Positions 1-9,192 of a stretch of 64,000 nucleotides of DNA are shown here, piece by piece (within the stretch, counting starts at the first letter, position 1; every line of letters starts with the position of its first letter). A model generated the notes under the pieces. The model saw only the letters and a list, made by a program, of their open reading frames with translations. It did no database searches and was not told the origin of the DNA. Source of the DNA: Methylomonas sp. 11b (GTDB taxonomy: Bacteria > Pseudomonadota > Gammaproteobacteria > Methylococcales > Methylomonadaceae); contig NZ_KI911557.1 of the NCBI RefSeq assembly GCF_000515215.1, forward strand, positions 1,261,586 through 1,325,585, in the 5' to 3' direction. Made by a program: the position numbers and the translations under genes.

Positions 1-1732
1 GGCCCTGCTTTTCCATCGCATTCATGCGTGCTTTCAGCACCGGATCGCCAGGCGAGGCGAACGGCAGTTTATCGATGATCACACAGGATAAGGCGTCGCC
101 GCGTACGTCCACGCCTTCCCAGAAACTGGCGGTTGCCAACAATACTGCGTTGCCCAGTTCCTTGAACTGATCCAGCAATACGCCTTTGGACTTGGTACCT
201 TGTACCAGGATGGGATGGTCGAGCTTGCCTTCCAGCAATTGCGCGGCGCGTTGCAAGGCGCGGTGACTGGTAAACAGGAAAAACGCCCGGCCCCGGCTGG
301 CTTCCAGCACCGGCAAGGCAAACTCGACAATTTTGTCGGTAAAGTCCGGATCGCTGGGCTGCGGCAGACCTTTGGGATGGTAAAACAGGGCCTGATTCGG
401 GTAATCGAACGGACTCTCCCAGCTCTGGCTGAGCGCTCCGCTCAAACCCAGATTCTTGGAAAAATGCACGAAATTATTCGCCACACTCAGGGTGGCCGAG
501 GTAAAAATCCACGTAGCTTTATGCCGGGCCATGAAGCCGCGAAATTCCTTGGCAATATCCAGCGGAGTACGGCTGAGGGTAAATGACTTACTGTAGGTTT
601 CGTACCATTTGATCCACTGTCCATCCTTGTCGTTAATCAGCGTTTCCAGTTGCGCGTCTAGCGCTTCGGCGCGATCAAAGCAGGATTCGAGACCTTTGCT
701 GCGCACCGAGGCGCGCTCCAGTTGATCGGTCAGTCGTGCCAGTTGCTTTTGCAAGGATTCCAACGCGCCGGCAATTTTTGGATTGGTTTCGATGTCCTGC
801 CAATCGCCGCGCCGCAATTCCAGACCAAACGCCAAGCGCAAATCCTTCACTTCGTGTTGCAAGTCTTCGCAGGCGGTACGTAAGTCCGGCATATCCTTGG
901 CGTCAGTAAAATATTCGGCCAAGCTGTCGTCGGCCAGATCGACCAACTGCTTGCCGCTGATCGTCACCCCCAAAAAATTGGAGGCGGTATCAGCCAGTTG
1001 ATGGGCTTCGTCGATGATGACCACTTCGGCATCGGGCAATAATTCGCCGAAACCGGTTTCGCGAATCGACCAGTCGGCGCAAAGGAGATGATGATTGACG
1101 ACGACGATTTCAGCCTCTTGAGCCTGTTTGCGGGCTTTAGTGAGAAAACAGTCGGCATAATCGGGGCAATTTTGACCCAAACAATTGTCGGTGGTCGAAG
1201 TCGCGTGAAACCAGACGGGATCGCCGTCGTGCACATCGGCTACTTCCGAGACGTCGCCGGCTTTGGTGCGTTTCGACCAGGCTTTGATCTGTGCCAGGGC
1301 CGCCGCATCTTCCTGACTGTAACCAAAAGCAGAATTCAAGGCCTGCTCCAAGCGATAAGTACAAAGGTAGTTGGCGCGGCCTTTTAACAAGCTGGCTTTG
1401 AACGGCCGTTTGCTCAAGGCTTTGCGGATTACCGGCAAATCCTTGTTGAACAATTGATCTTGTAGATTTTTGGTACCGGTGGAAACGATGACTTTCTTAC
1501 CGGACAGGATCGCGGGAATCAGATAGGCAAAGGTTTTGCCTGTACCGGTGCCGGCTTCGGCGATCAGATTTTGCTGCGACTCTATGGCATAAGCAATCTG
1601 CTCTGCCATCTCGATCTGCGCGGCGCGCGGCGAGTAACCGTTGATAATCTCGGCTAAGGCGCCGCCCTCGCCGAAAATATCGCCCAATTTTGCGGCGGCG
1701 CCGGAAAGCGACGGCTTGGAACCCTCAGCCAC
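1..1732 (-). CDS. yoaA: DinG/YoaA-family ATP-dependent DNA helicase (3' end cut by window edge)
   Basis: Superfamily 2 Fe-S helicase of the XPD/DinG/YoaA group, expected to unwind DNA 5'-3' during repair. I translated the minus strand from a GTG at 1732: the Walker A segment AEAGTGTGKT comes about 50 residues in, VVIIDEAH lies near 1010-1030, and four cysteines of the Fe-S cluster are visible (one in NYLCTYRLEQ, three in the NCLGQNCPDYADC segment near 1150-1190). About 577 codons are present, so only a short C-terminal piece is missing compared with ordinary YoaA. The GTG start overlaps the stop of the upstream lipoprotein gene (TAGTG), so the two are translationally coupled. The choice between YoaA and DinG is by overall look; the helicase family itself is secure. 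Confidence 0.9.
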   Translation of the reverse strand, partial: MAEGSKPSLSGAAAKLGDIFGEGGALAEIINGYSPRAAQIEMAEQIAYAIESQQNLIAEAGTGTGKTFAYLIPAILSGKKVIVSTGTKNLQDQLFNKDLPVIRKALSKRPFKASLLKGRANYLCTYRLEQALNSAFGYSQEDAAALAQIKAWSKRTKAGDVSEVADVHDGDPVWFHATSTTDNCLGQNCPDYADCFLTKARKQAQEAEIVVVNHHLLCADWSIRETGFGELLPDAEVVIIDEAHQLADTASNFLGVTISGKQLVDLADDSLAEYFTDAKDMPDLRTACEDLQHEVKDLRLAFGLELRRGDWQDIETNPKIAGALESLQKQLARLTDQLERASVRSKGLESCFDRAEALDAQLETLINDKDGQWIKWYETYSKSFTLSRTPLDIAKEFRGFMARHKATWIFTSATLSVANNFVHFSKNLGLSGALSQSWESPFDYPNQALFYHPKGLPQPSDPDFTDKIVEFALPVLEASRGRAFFLFTSHRALQRAAQLLEGKLDHPILVQGTKSKGVLLDQFKELGNAVLLATASFWEGVDVRGDALSCVIIDKLPFASPGDPVLKARMNAMEKQG

Positions 1733-2454
1733 TAGCGACCGAAAAAGCTATCCGCTTTGGCTTTAGCTTCTCTAGCCCCTTGGGAATTTTGCTGCATTTG
1801 TCGGGCTTCGGCGATCAGCAACCAGCTTTTGCGCTTCAGATCCAGATCGCCGCCAGCCAGCAGAGCCGCCTTGCCGGCCAACTCTTCCGCGAGTTGCGGT
1901 TTATTTTGTTTGATTCTGAGCTGCGCCAGTTTATAGGTCAGGGTCGGATTGCGCGAATCGATACGTAAGGCCCGCTCCATCACCACCACCGCCGCATCGA
2001 GATCGCCGCTGTTGCGGCTGCGGTCGGACTCGCTAATTAAAGCCACCACCGCCGGCGGCGTGCCGCTGGGGATGCGCGCGTCTTCTATGACAAACCTCGG
2101 TGCCGGCGCAGTTGCCGTAGCCGCCGCCGCGGGAGCGGATGCTGTCAGAGCAGGACTGGCTGGCGCAGGCGGCGGAATATCGGCCGGCGGCATCAACGGC
2201 TCGGCGCGAAAGGTCGGCAGATTCGGTTCATCTTTAAAGTTATTGCTAACGCTTTCGATGGGATAGGTCGCGGTATCGGGGGTAGACGCCGGTTTTTTTG
2301 CAGTGGCCGCAGGTACTTTATTTGCCGCCGATTTTTTAGACGGGGCTTTTTTGGCCGGTACACTTCCCGCCACCGGCGGTTCTGAGCCTGGATTACTACA
2401 CGCCGTTAATATCAGTAACAGAGGGCACAAAATTAACAGAGATTTTTTTTTCAT
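1732..2454 (-). CDS. TPR-like lipoprotein of unknown function
   Basis: A 240-residue protein with a lipoprotein signal peptide: KKK, a hydrophobic run, then lipobox LTAC, so Cys19 is predicted to be lipidated. A low-complexity linker rich in Ala, Pro and Lys follows (about residues 25-130), probably spanning the periplasm. The last 100 residues look like tetratricopeptide helices (GDLDAAVVVMERALRIDSRN and the repeat after it). No catalytic motif is seen. It sits directly upstream of the helicase with overlapping stop and start codons, which implies one transcript but not a shared function. The exact role is unknown. Confidence 0.8.
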   Translation of the reverse strand: MKKKSLLILCPLLLILTACSNPGSEPPVAGSVPAKKAPSKKSAANKVPAATAKKPASTPDTATYPIESVSNNFKDEPNLPTFRAEPLMPPADIPPPAPASPALTASAPAAAATATAPAPRFVIEDARIPSGTPPAVVALISESDRSRNSGDLDAAVVVMERALRIDSRNPTLTYKLAQLRIKQNKPQLAEELAGKAALLAGGDLDLKRKSWLLIAEARQMQQNSQGAREAKAKADSFFGR

Positions 2455-2479
2455 TTACGATTTAAGTAGCCAAGTAAAA

Positions 2480-3019
2480 TTAAAACAGTTCGATTTCATC
2501 ATCGTCGCTTTGCTGGTTTGCTTGTTGAAACAAGGCTAGCGCTTCATCGACGCTTTTACCCTGATGGATAGCATCAAACATCACTTTTTCAGATTCCATA
2601 GTGTACTGGTTACGAATGCTTTCCTGAAACTTATACCATTCGGCAGGATTATATAACCTGTGCGGCGTATCGATGATGATCGACAAGCCTTTTAGATTGT
2701 TAGACACGTGTTGCAAGCATTGCTGCAGGCGATCATAAAACTGGAACGCCACAATCGCCGAATAGATTTTATGCTGGGTCGCCTCGCAATGCGCCAAAGC
2801 TTGGTCGCGGCTCTCGCTCTGCTGAAAACCGCTCAGTATCTGATGGATATTTTTCATCTCTTCAACCATACCGGTAAACGAGTCGGCCAAGGCTGAAACC
2901 GACTCGTCGCCGGCTTTCATACTGCCTTCAACCTGAGCAACCGAGACGGTCAACAGTTTGATGGTTTCCCTAATCTGGCTCCAATCCAAGTCTGGCTGGC
3001 TTGAGGGTGAGAATGTCAT
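2480..3019 (-). CDS. small all-helical CheZ-like protein
   Basis: A 179-residue protein without signal or membrane segments, predicted almost entirely helical. Residues 94-100 read QFYDRLQ and then Q, giving Asp96-x-x-x-Gln100. This is the D-x-x-x-Q arrangement used by CheZ to dephosphorylate CheY-P. The C-terminus is DDDEIELF, an acidic tail ending in Leu-Phe, like the tail of the small MCP at 6276-7478 and of CheD at 8554-9192. CheZ also has a conserved C-terminal peptide that binds CheY. No canonical cheZ is visible in the chemotaxis operon a few kb away. The phosphatase role is my inference; overall similarity to CheZ is not obvious, and a scaffold role is possible. Confidence 0.6.
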   Translation of the reverse strand: MTFSPSSQPDLDWSQIRETIKLLTVSVAQVEGSMKAGDESVSALADSFTGMVEEMKNIHQILSGFQQSESRDQALAHCEATQHKIYSAIVAFQFYDRLQQCLQHVSNNLKGLSIIIDTPHRLYNPAEWYKFQESIRNQYTMESEKVMFDAIHQGKSVDEALALFQQANQQSDDDEIELF

Positions 3020-3342
3020 AAATAGCTATCCTAAAAATACCGATACAAATTAAGTTGTCGCGACATATGCGCTCTATTGTAACCGACTATACCAAGGCAA
3101 TGACGACGGCTTAAGTATAGAGAACCTGGAGAGTAGTCGATTATTGGCACAAGGATTTTTAAAAAAGCCGGAATTGACGGTGAGATCGCACTACTCCTTT
3201 AAGTCCACGGCATCAGCGCTTATCGGACACAGGCCAAGCGATAGCTCGGTTGACGATAACTCCACAGATAGAGTAGAAATACATTCAGCGCAGCACCGGG
3301 TTTCTGTTGAAACCGTCTTTCCACGCTTTTTACAAGGATAAT
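3020..3342. other. intergenic region, divergent promoters
   Basis: 323 bp between two divergently transcribed genes. It must hold the promoters of the CheZ-like gene and of the PhoH gene. I see no convincing palindrome, terminator or short coding sequence. An AAGGAT ribosome-binding site at 3334-3339 serves the PhoH start. Confidence 0.5.
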
Positions 3343-4755
3343 ATGAATATTCAATCCGCCGGCAAAAAATTGTTCGTGTTGGACACCAACGTACTGATGC
3401 ACGACCCAACGTCCATCTTTCGCTTTCAAGAACACAATGTTTTCATTCCGATGGTGGTGCTGGAGGAACTGGATCACGCCAAAAAAGGCTTATCCGATGT
3501 ATCGCGCAACGTCCGCCAAGTCAGCCGATTTTTGGACGAATTAATCCGCGATGCCGATCAGCAAACCATCAATGCCGGCTTGCCGCTTTCGCGCATCGAA
3601 CATTCACTCAACGGCGAACGCGAATTCGACGGCCGTCTGTATTTTCAAACCCGGCAATTGTCGCATCTGCTACCCGCCGACCTACCCGGGCAAATTGCCG
3701 ATAATTCCATCCTGAGTATCGTATTGGCCTTGGGTAAGGAATACCCGGATGTGAAGGTAATCCTGGTCTCCAAAGACATCAACATGCGCATCAAAGCAGC
3801 CGCGCTACAGATCAGTGCCGAGGATTACCATAATGATCAAACCATTGAAGACATAGACCTGCTCTACACCGGCACAATGGCGCTGGACAGCGACTTTTGG
3901 GAGGAACACGGCGGCAAGATGGAATCGTGGCAGGAAAACGACCATACGTACTACCGCGTGAATGGTCCGCTGGTTGCAGAATGGTATCCCAACCAATATC
4001 TGTATATGGAAGGCGAAGATAATTTCGAAGCCATTGTGAAAAGCCGTGAAGGCGACACGGCGGTGTTGCAATTGGCCCGCGATTACCGCACTAAGCACAA
4101 TAGTATCTGGGGCATTTCCGCCAAAAACCGTGAGCAAAATTTTGCGTTGAATGCTCTGCTGGATCCGAACGTGGATTTCGTGACGCTGATCGGTTCGGCC
4201 GGCACCGGTAAAACCTTGCTGGCACTGGCAGCCGGCTTGTCTTTGACACTGGAAAGCAAAGCCTATCTGGAAATTATCATGACGCGGGAGACCATGCCGG
4301 TTGGCGAAGACATTGGTTTTTTACCCGGCACGGAGGAGGAAAAAATGGCACCGTGGATGGGGGCGTTGATGGACAACCTGGAATTGCTGGGCAGCCGCTC
4401 CGGCACGACCGAATGGGAACAAGGCGCGTCGCAAAACGTGATGATGAACCGGGTAAAAATTCGTTCGCTGAACTTTATGCGCGGCCGGACTTTTCTGAAT
4501 CGCTATTTGATTATCGACGAAGCGCAAAATCTGACGCCTAAACAGATGAAGACTTTGATTACCCGGGCAGGACCGGGTACAAAAATTATCTGCATCGGCA
4601 ATCTGGCACAAATCGATACGCCGTATCTAACCGCTACCAGCTCCGGTTTGACCTATGTGGTTGATCGTTTCAAATCTTGGCCGAATAGCGCCCATATTAC
4701 GTTGCGGCGCGGCGAGCGTTCGCGGCTGGCGGATTTTGCATCGGACAATTTGTAA
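3343..4755 (+). CDS. PIN-PhoH fusion ATPase (YlaK/PhoH2-like)
   Basis: A 470-residue protein with an N-terminal PIN-type RNase domain (FVLDTNVLMHDP at the start, later acidic residues in DNSILSIVLAL and VSKDINMR) followed by a PhoH P-loop domain: Walker A GSAGTGKTLLALAAG and Walker B YLIIDEAQN. Family members of this PIN-PhoH architecture are RNA-directed ATPases/RNases. The reading frame is open upstream to a TTG at 3307, but the ATG at 3343 has an AAGGAT ribosome-binding site at the right distance and begins just before the conserved PIN strand, so I start there. It converges on the AI-2E family gene with 5 bp between stop codons. Confidence 0.9.
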   Translation: MNIQSAGKKLFVLDTNVLMHDPTSIFRFQEHNVFIPMVVLEELDHAKKGLSDVSRNVRQVSRFLDELIRDADQQTINAGLPLSRIEHSLNGEREFDGRLYFQTRQLSHLLPADLPGQIADNSILSIVLALGKEYPDVKVILVSKDINMRIKAAALQISAEDYHNDQTIEDIDLLYTGTMALDSDFWEEHGGKMESWQENDHTYYRVNGPLVAEWYPNQYLYMEGEDNFEAIVKSREGDTAVLQLARDYRTKHNSIWGISAKNREQNFALNALLDPNVDFVTLIGSAGTGKTLLALAAGLSLTLESKAYLEIIMTRETMPVGEDIGFLPGTEEEKMAPWMGALMDNLELLGSRSGTTEWEQGASQNVMMNRVKIRSLNFMRGRTFLNRYLIIDEAQNLTPKQMKTLITRAGPGTKIICIGNLAQIDTPYLTATSSGLTYVVDRFKSWPNSAHITLRRGERSRLADFASDNL

Positions 4756-4760
4756 AGCTA

Positions 4761-5858
4761 TCAGACTAATGCTTGACTGATTTCAGCCTTTGGCCACGCC
4801 ATTAACACCGCTTTAACCAGCGTGGCCAAGGGTATCGCAAAAAACACCCCCCAAAATCCCCACAAGCCGCCAAAAAACAGAATGGCGACGATAATCGCGA
4901 TAGGGTGCAAATTTACGGCCTCAGAAAACAGCAACGGCACCAATATCACGCCGTCCAGAGCCTGAATCACCGAATAAGCGATAAATACGTACATAAAGTG
5001 ATCGTTGCCACCCACACCCCACTGAACGTAGGCCACAGCCAACACCGGAAAAGTCACCAATGTCGCGCCGACATAAGGAATCATCACGGACAATCCCATC
5101 AGTACCGCAAGCAACATCGCGTAATTCAAGCCCAACAACCAGAAGACTATGTAACTGATCGCCCACAGGATAAACACTTCAAGAAATTTGCCTCTAACGT
5201 AATTGGCGATTTGCCTATCCACCTCATGCCAGACCCGCAAGCTGAGACTGGTATCCTTCGGCAGAAACTGCACAAACCAACCTAATAAAACCTGTTTATC
5301 CTTCAGAAAGAAAAACACCATCAACGGCACCAAAAACAAATAAATAATCACCGCCACCAATCCTACAAACGATTGAGCAGAGCCGGAGATTAAATCCTGA
5401 CCATACTTGAGCAAGTCTTGCTGAATGGAAAACATGATTTCCCGAATTCGAACTTCCGAAATGAGTTCGGGATGACGCTCAGGGAAACGCATAATTTCGG
5501 CTTGGGTGCTGGAGACAATTTCCGGAATGTGTTGCACCAGTTGCACTGTTTGCTCGGACACTATCGGCACTAGTACGAACAACACAAAGCCCAGCGCAGC
5601 CATAAACGCAAAGAACACCAGATGCACGGAAACTAAACGCCCCAATTGGCGCTGTTCGGCTTTAACCACCAGCCCTTCCAATAGATACGCCAACACAATC
5701 GCCACGAAGACCGGCATCAGCAAATCCAACAAGCCGTATATCAATAAAAAGCCGCCCAGCAAAACTATGGCTAGGGAGACAACTTGGGAATTGGGTAGAA
5801 ATCGCTGGAAAAAATTTCTAATGAAATCGGAACTGGAAAAGTCAGTCTGTTGGTTCAT
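4761..5858 (-). CDS. AI-2E family transporter (PerM/YdiK-type membrane protein)
   Basis: A 365-residue integral membrane protein with about seven or eight hydrophobic segments. It has the family's typical N-terminal pair of helices (VVSLAIVLLGGFLLIYGLLD) and a C-terminal block near PYVGATLVTFPVLAVAYVQW and GGLWGFWGVFFAIPLATLVK. Members are annotated as AI-2E exporters, but substrates differ (TqsA exports AI-2; others act as ion antiporters), so the substrate here is unknown. I start at the ATG at 5858; the frame is open to a TTG seven codons upstream, and neither has a strong ribosome-binding site. Confidence 0.85.
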   Translation of the reverse strand: MNQQTDFSSSDFIRNFFQRFLPNSQVVSLAIVLLGGFLLIYGLLDLLMPVFVAIVLAYLLEGLVVKAEQRQLGRLVSVHLVFFAFMAALGFVLFVLVPIVSEQTVQLVQHIPEIVSSTQAEIMRFPERHPELISEVRIREIMFSIQQDLLKYGQDLISGSAQSFVGLVAVIIYLFLVPLMVFFFLKDKQVLLGWFVQFLPKDTSLSLRVWHEVDRQIANYVRGKFLEVFILWAISYIVFWLLGLNYAMLLAVLMGLSVMIPYVGATLVTFPVLAVAYVQWGVGGNDHFMYVFIAYSVIQALDGVILVPLLFSEAVNLHPIAIIVAILFFGGLWGFWGVFFAIPLATLVKAVLMAWPKAEISQALV

Positions 5859-5930
5859 GGAGTGTTGGCGGCTACGCAACCCGTTGCCGGTTTGATCGCG
5901 CCATTAGATTATATAAAAAAGCGGGATTGC

Positions 5931-6245
5931 TCAGGACAGTGTAAATAATTTATCAAAATTAGCGATTTCCAAAATTTTTTTTACTTCGGTACGCGAATTT
6001 TTAATCCGTATGGCCGACTTATCGCCAGCCATCTTATCTCGTAGAACTAACAGCATCCCAAGGGCAGAACTATCTAAGTATTCAGTGCCGTTCAAATCCA
6101 CCTCTATCAGTTTTACGCCATTTTCAACCAGCTTGGTTGCTTCGCGAAACTCATTGTGCACACCGAAATCGAACCGGCCGCTTATTTTTATCGACAGCAC
6201 TCCCCCATCAACGCGTGCCTCAATACCCATATTCTCTAGCCTCAC
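5931..6245 (-). CDS. STAS-domain protein (anti-sigma-factor-antagonist type)
   Basis: A 104-residue single STAS domain. The helix-1 signature YLDSSALGML carries the serine that is phosphorylated in SpoIIAA-type proteins. It is the last gene of the chemotaxis operon, 30 bp after the small MCP gene. No partner anti-sigma kinase or PP2C phosphatase is in the window, so its switch partner is unknown. An internal ATG at codon 6 is an alternative start. A second STAS gene lies upstream in the same operon (10050-10559). Confidence 0.85.
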   Translation of the reverse strand: MRLENMGIEARVDGGVLSIKISGRFDFGVHNEFREATKLVENGVKLIEVDLNGTEYLDSSALGMLLVLRDKMAGDKSAIRIKNSRTEVKKILEIANFDKLFTLS

Positions 6246-6275
6246 AAATTATCATGTCATTACCATACATTCACG

Positions 6276-7478
6276 TTAAAACAGGTCCACATCGCCTTCG
6301 TCCATGGAAGATTGCGAAACAATATGCGATTTTCTGACTTGCCACTGCTGCTTCATGATTTTCAAACGGTCAGAACCTTGCTGTAATTGATCGCGCCAAT
6401 TTGCATCGCTACCCGTTTTAAATACACCCAACCCTATGCTTACCTCGTCGGATAGCGAGCCGAAATGCTGTAAATTGAACTGTAAATATTCGATCAATTG
6501 CCGAGCCATATCCTCAAATTGCAGCCCTCGCACGGCATTACCGACACTGAACTCAATTTTATTTGTCAATTGGGAAATTTCGCCGACATTGCTGGAGATA
6601 TTGGCATTAATGACGGCGATATCATCCATCATCTTGTCGATACTGGCCTTGGAACTAATCGCCACGTTCATGTCTTTGGAGGCCATTATTTCAATCATGG
6701 TTTGCGCTTCGTGGATATTATCCTTGGAAGCCTTTACCACGCGCTTAATTTCTTCACTGAACTTATCGGAATTTTTCGATAGATTCCGCACTTCTCCCGC
6801 AACCACCGCGAAACCTCGACCGGCTTCTCCTGCCCTAGCTGCTTCGATGGCGGCATTCAGCGCCAACAAATTGGTTTGATCGGCAATTTTTTGCACATCG
6901 CCCAACAGTTTCTCGACATGAGCCATATGGCCGCCAACGTCATTGATAACCGCAACCATCTCCATGCTCTGCTTACTGATTTGCAGAATATGGTCGATAA
7001 AAAACTGCAAGACATTATCGGTTTCCTGGGCAAAACTCGTGAAATTGAGACTACTACGCCCTTTGTCGGTACTTCCTTCCAGATCACTTACCAACGAATA
7101 TACTATCGATGACTGCCCGGACGTCAAACTAGCCAAGCTATTGAAGCTGTTGGACATCGTGCTCACCGCATCGGCGAGCATGGATTTGAGCTGTTCCAAT
7201 TCCGCGCGGAAATAGGATGCTTCTTGGTCAATACAATCTTTTAGATGTAATAAATAGTCATCAATCGCACGCACCAATTCGGCTTCGCTTAGCTCCTTGC
7301 TATTTGTCGAGGCTGACTCTTGCGCACGTTGAGCACGAAATGCATTGACCATCCACAATATCGTTGCAATTGGGGCCGCTAGCCAATAAACCAGCGCATT
7401 GGACGAAAACAAAGGCAATAACAAAACTACCAGCGTGAATAAAACCAGGAGCGCGTTATCTTTTAGGAACTGCAACAT
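6276..7478 (-). CDS. small membrane-anchored methyl-accepting chemotaxis-type protein with CheZ-like motif
   Basis: A 400-residue protein. Two closely spaced N-terminal membrane helices (about residues 8-26 and 29-45) have no periplasmic sensor domain between them. A cytoplasmic coiled coil follows, with the MCP hairpin tip [20 protein letters not shown] and [14 protein letters not shown] (about 200-235). Beyond the tip, residues 321-327 read FEDMARQ, giving Asp323-x-x-x-Gln327 as in CheZ, and the protein ends in EGDVDLF. It lies 4 bp after cheB. Lacking a sensor domain, it may read the membrane or array state, or act as a phosphatase/adaptor; this is inference. The MCP signalling module is certain. 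Confidence 0.85.
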   Translation of the reverse strand: MLQFLKDNALLVLFTLVVLLLPLFSSNALVYWLAAPIATILWMVNAFRAQRAQESASTNSKELSEAELVRAIDDYLLHLKDCIDQEASYFRAELEQLKSMLADAVSTMSNSFNSLASLTSGQSSIVYSLVSDLEGSTDKGRSSLNFTSFAQETDNVLQFFIDHILQISKQSMEMVAVINDVGGHMAHVEKLLGDVQKIADQTNLLALNAAIEAARAGEAGRGFAVVAGEVRNLSKNSDKFSEEIKRVVKASKDNIHEAQTMIEIMASKDMNVAISSKASIDKMMDDIAVINANISSNVGEISQLTNKIEFSVGNAVRGLQFEDMARQLIEYLQFNLQHFGSLSDEVSIGLGVFKTGSDANWRDQLQQGSDRLKIMKQQWQVRKSHIVSQSSMDEGDVDLF

Positions 7479-7482
7479 ATCT

Positions 7483-8544
7483 TCAATCCACCAGGGCCAG
7501 GATTTTTTCCGCTATTTTCCCCAAGGATAACACATGATGCGCGGCCCCCAGTTTGTAGGCTTCGCCAGGCATACCCCAAACTATACTGGATGCTTCATCC
7601 TGCACTATATTGATGGCTCCGGCCTCACGCATTTCAAGCATGGCTCTGGCACCATCCGCCCCCATGCCCGTCAACATAACCCCGACCGCATTGCTACCAA
7701 CATTTTCGGCAACTGATCGAAACAGAACATCCACGGAAGGCTTATGTCTGTTGACAGGCGGACCATCATCAAGGCGACACGCGTAACGAGCGCCATCTCT
7801 CACAACCATGAGATGTTGATCACCTGGCGCTATATAGATATTTCCGGGCAATATCAGCTGCCCATCGCTAGCCACGCAGGCAGTCATGTCGGAAGCCTCG
7901 TTTACATGTTTGGCAAACGAAGCGCTGAAGGCGAGGGGCAAATGTTGGGTAATGACAATCGCCGGCGCCGTTCTCGGCAGACTTTTTACCAGTTCCTTGA
8001 CCGCTTCGGTGCCGCCCGTTGAAGAACCCAACGCCACGATTTTATGAGTCGTTTTGAAATGCTTTTTCATCGTACCAATTGCATTCTCATTCACTGAACT
8101 AAGGGTAGGGACATCAACCCGATTGGTTTCCAAAGCTTTGACTTTTGCCTGAGCGGCCATCCTGATTTTACCGATAATCTCATCGGCATAGGCTCGTAAG
8201 CCATGGGAGACATCGACTTTTGGTTTCGCCACAAAATCAACCGCGCCGAGCGCCAACGCATCAAGGGTCACTTCGGCGCCTTTTTCGGTCAACGTTGAAA
8301 TCATGACCACCGGCATAGGCCTTAAGCGCATCAAATTACGTAAAAATGTCAGCCCATCCATTCGCGGCATTTCTACGTCCAATGTTAATACGTCGGGATT
8401 CAAGGCCTTTATTTTTTCCCTAGCAATAATCGGATCGCTAGCCGTGCCGACTACTTCAATATCGCCTGCCTCATTAAAAATTTGCGTCAGCATTTGGCGA
8501 ATTAATGCCGAGTCATCAACAATCAATAGCTTAATTTTTGTCAT
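7483..8544 (-). CDS. cheB: chemotaxis protein-glutamate methylesterase/glutamine deamidase CheB
   Basis: 353 residues: an N-terminal receiver domain (DDSA near residue 10, phospho-acceptor Asp in [11 protein letters not shown]) joined to the C-terminal methylesterase domain. The catalytic serine lies in [11 protein letters not shown], the histidine in ITQHLP and the aspartate near [10 protein letters not shown], the usual CheB triad. It removes methyl groups from MCPs when phosphorylated by CheA. It follows cheD by 9 bp and is followed by the small MCP. Length and motif order are normal for CheB. Confidence 0.97.
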   Translation of the reverse strand: MTKIKLLIVDDSALIRQMLTQIFNEAGDIEVVGTASDPIIAREKIKALNPDVLTLDVEMPRMDGLTFLRNLMRLRPMPVVMISTLTEKGAEVTLDALALGAVDFVAKPKVDVSHGLRAYADEIIGKIRMAAQAKVKALETNRVDVPTLSSVNENAIGTMKKHFKTTHKIVALGSSTGGTEAVKELVKSLPRTAPAIVITQHLPLAFSASFAKHVNEASDMTACVASDGQLILPGNIYIAPGDQHLMVVRDGARYACRLDDGPPVNRHKPSVDVLFRSVAENVGSNAVGVMLTGMGADGARAMLEMREAGAINIVQDEASSIVWGMPGEAYKLGAAHHVLSLGKIAEKILALVD

Positions 8545-8553
8545 CCTGGTTTC

Positions 8554-9192
8554 CTAAAATAGCTCTACGCTACCTTCAACCGGTGCGTCCTTGATACTCG
8601 AACTATATTGCTTCTCGCGCAGGAAGATAGTTTGGTTGTGTAAATCTTTAATTTTTTTCATTCTGACCCGTCCGGTGTGCGGAAAAAAATTCACCTTACG
8701 CGGATAAATATCGCCCAAATCATGAGAAACCAGATTCAACGCTTCAGTATCCACATAATCCAAAACGAATTGAATGTTTCTGGCTCCCACATCACCCAGG
8801 GTAGCGATGATTTTGCCGCCGCCGAACAACTTAACTTCCAAGTTTTTACGCTTACCGCCATTTTTCAAAATAGCATTGATCAAATGTTCCATCGCGTAAT
8901 TGCCATAGCGCGAGGCATTGCCAACGACGGCTTCGTCTCTGTCGTTCAAACGACTTTTACTGGTCTCCGGCAACATGAAATGATTCATCCCCCCGACGCC
9001 GGTCACCACATCCCTTATACAAGCTGCCACGCAAGAACCCAGCACGGTAGTAATCATTTCATCCTGTTTGGTGACGTAGTAGTCACCGGGCATCAATTTT
9101 GCCGCCACTATTTGATTTTCTTGATCCCAATACCGATTAACATTTTCGAAGCCGGCGATAAGCGATCTTTCCACATGGGGCACATGACTCAC
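8554..9192 (-). CDS. cheD: chemoreceptor glutamine deamidase CheD
   Basis: 212 residues. The catalytic cysteine lies in TVLGSCVAACIRD, and the conserved GGMNHFMLP and KLFGGG segments follow. CheD converts receptor glutamines to glutamates. The start overlaps the end of cheR by 4 bp. The C-terminus ends in EGSVELF, a tail also found on the small MCP and on the CheZ-like protein at 2480-3019, which suggests a shared docking partner. The N-terminal 25 residues ahead of the core are an ordinary extension. Confidence 0.95.
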   Translation of the reverse strand: MSHVPHVERSLIAGFENVNRYWDQENQIVAAKLMPGDYYVTKQDEMITTVLGSCVAACIRDVVTGVGGMNHFMLPETSKSRLNDRDEAVVGNASRYGNYAMEHLINAILKNGGKRKNLEVKLFGGGKIIATLGDVGARNIQFVLDYVDTEALNLVSHDLGDIYPRKVNFFPHTGRVRMKKIKDLHNQTIFLREKQYSSSIKDAPVEGSVELF

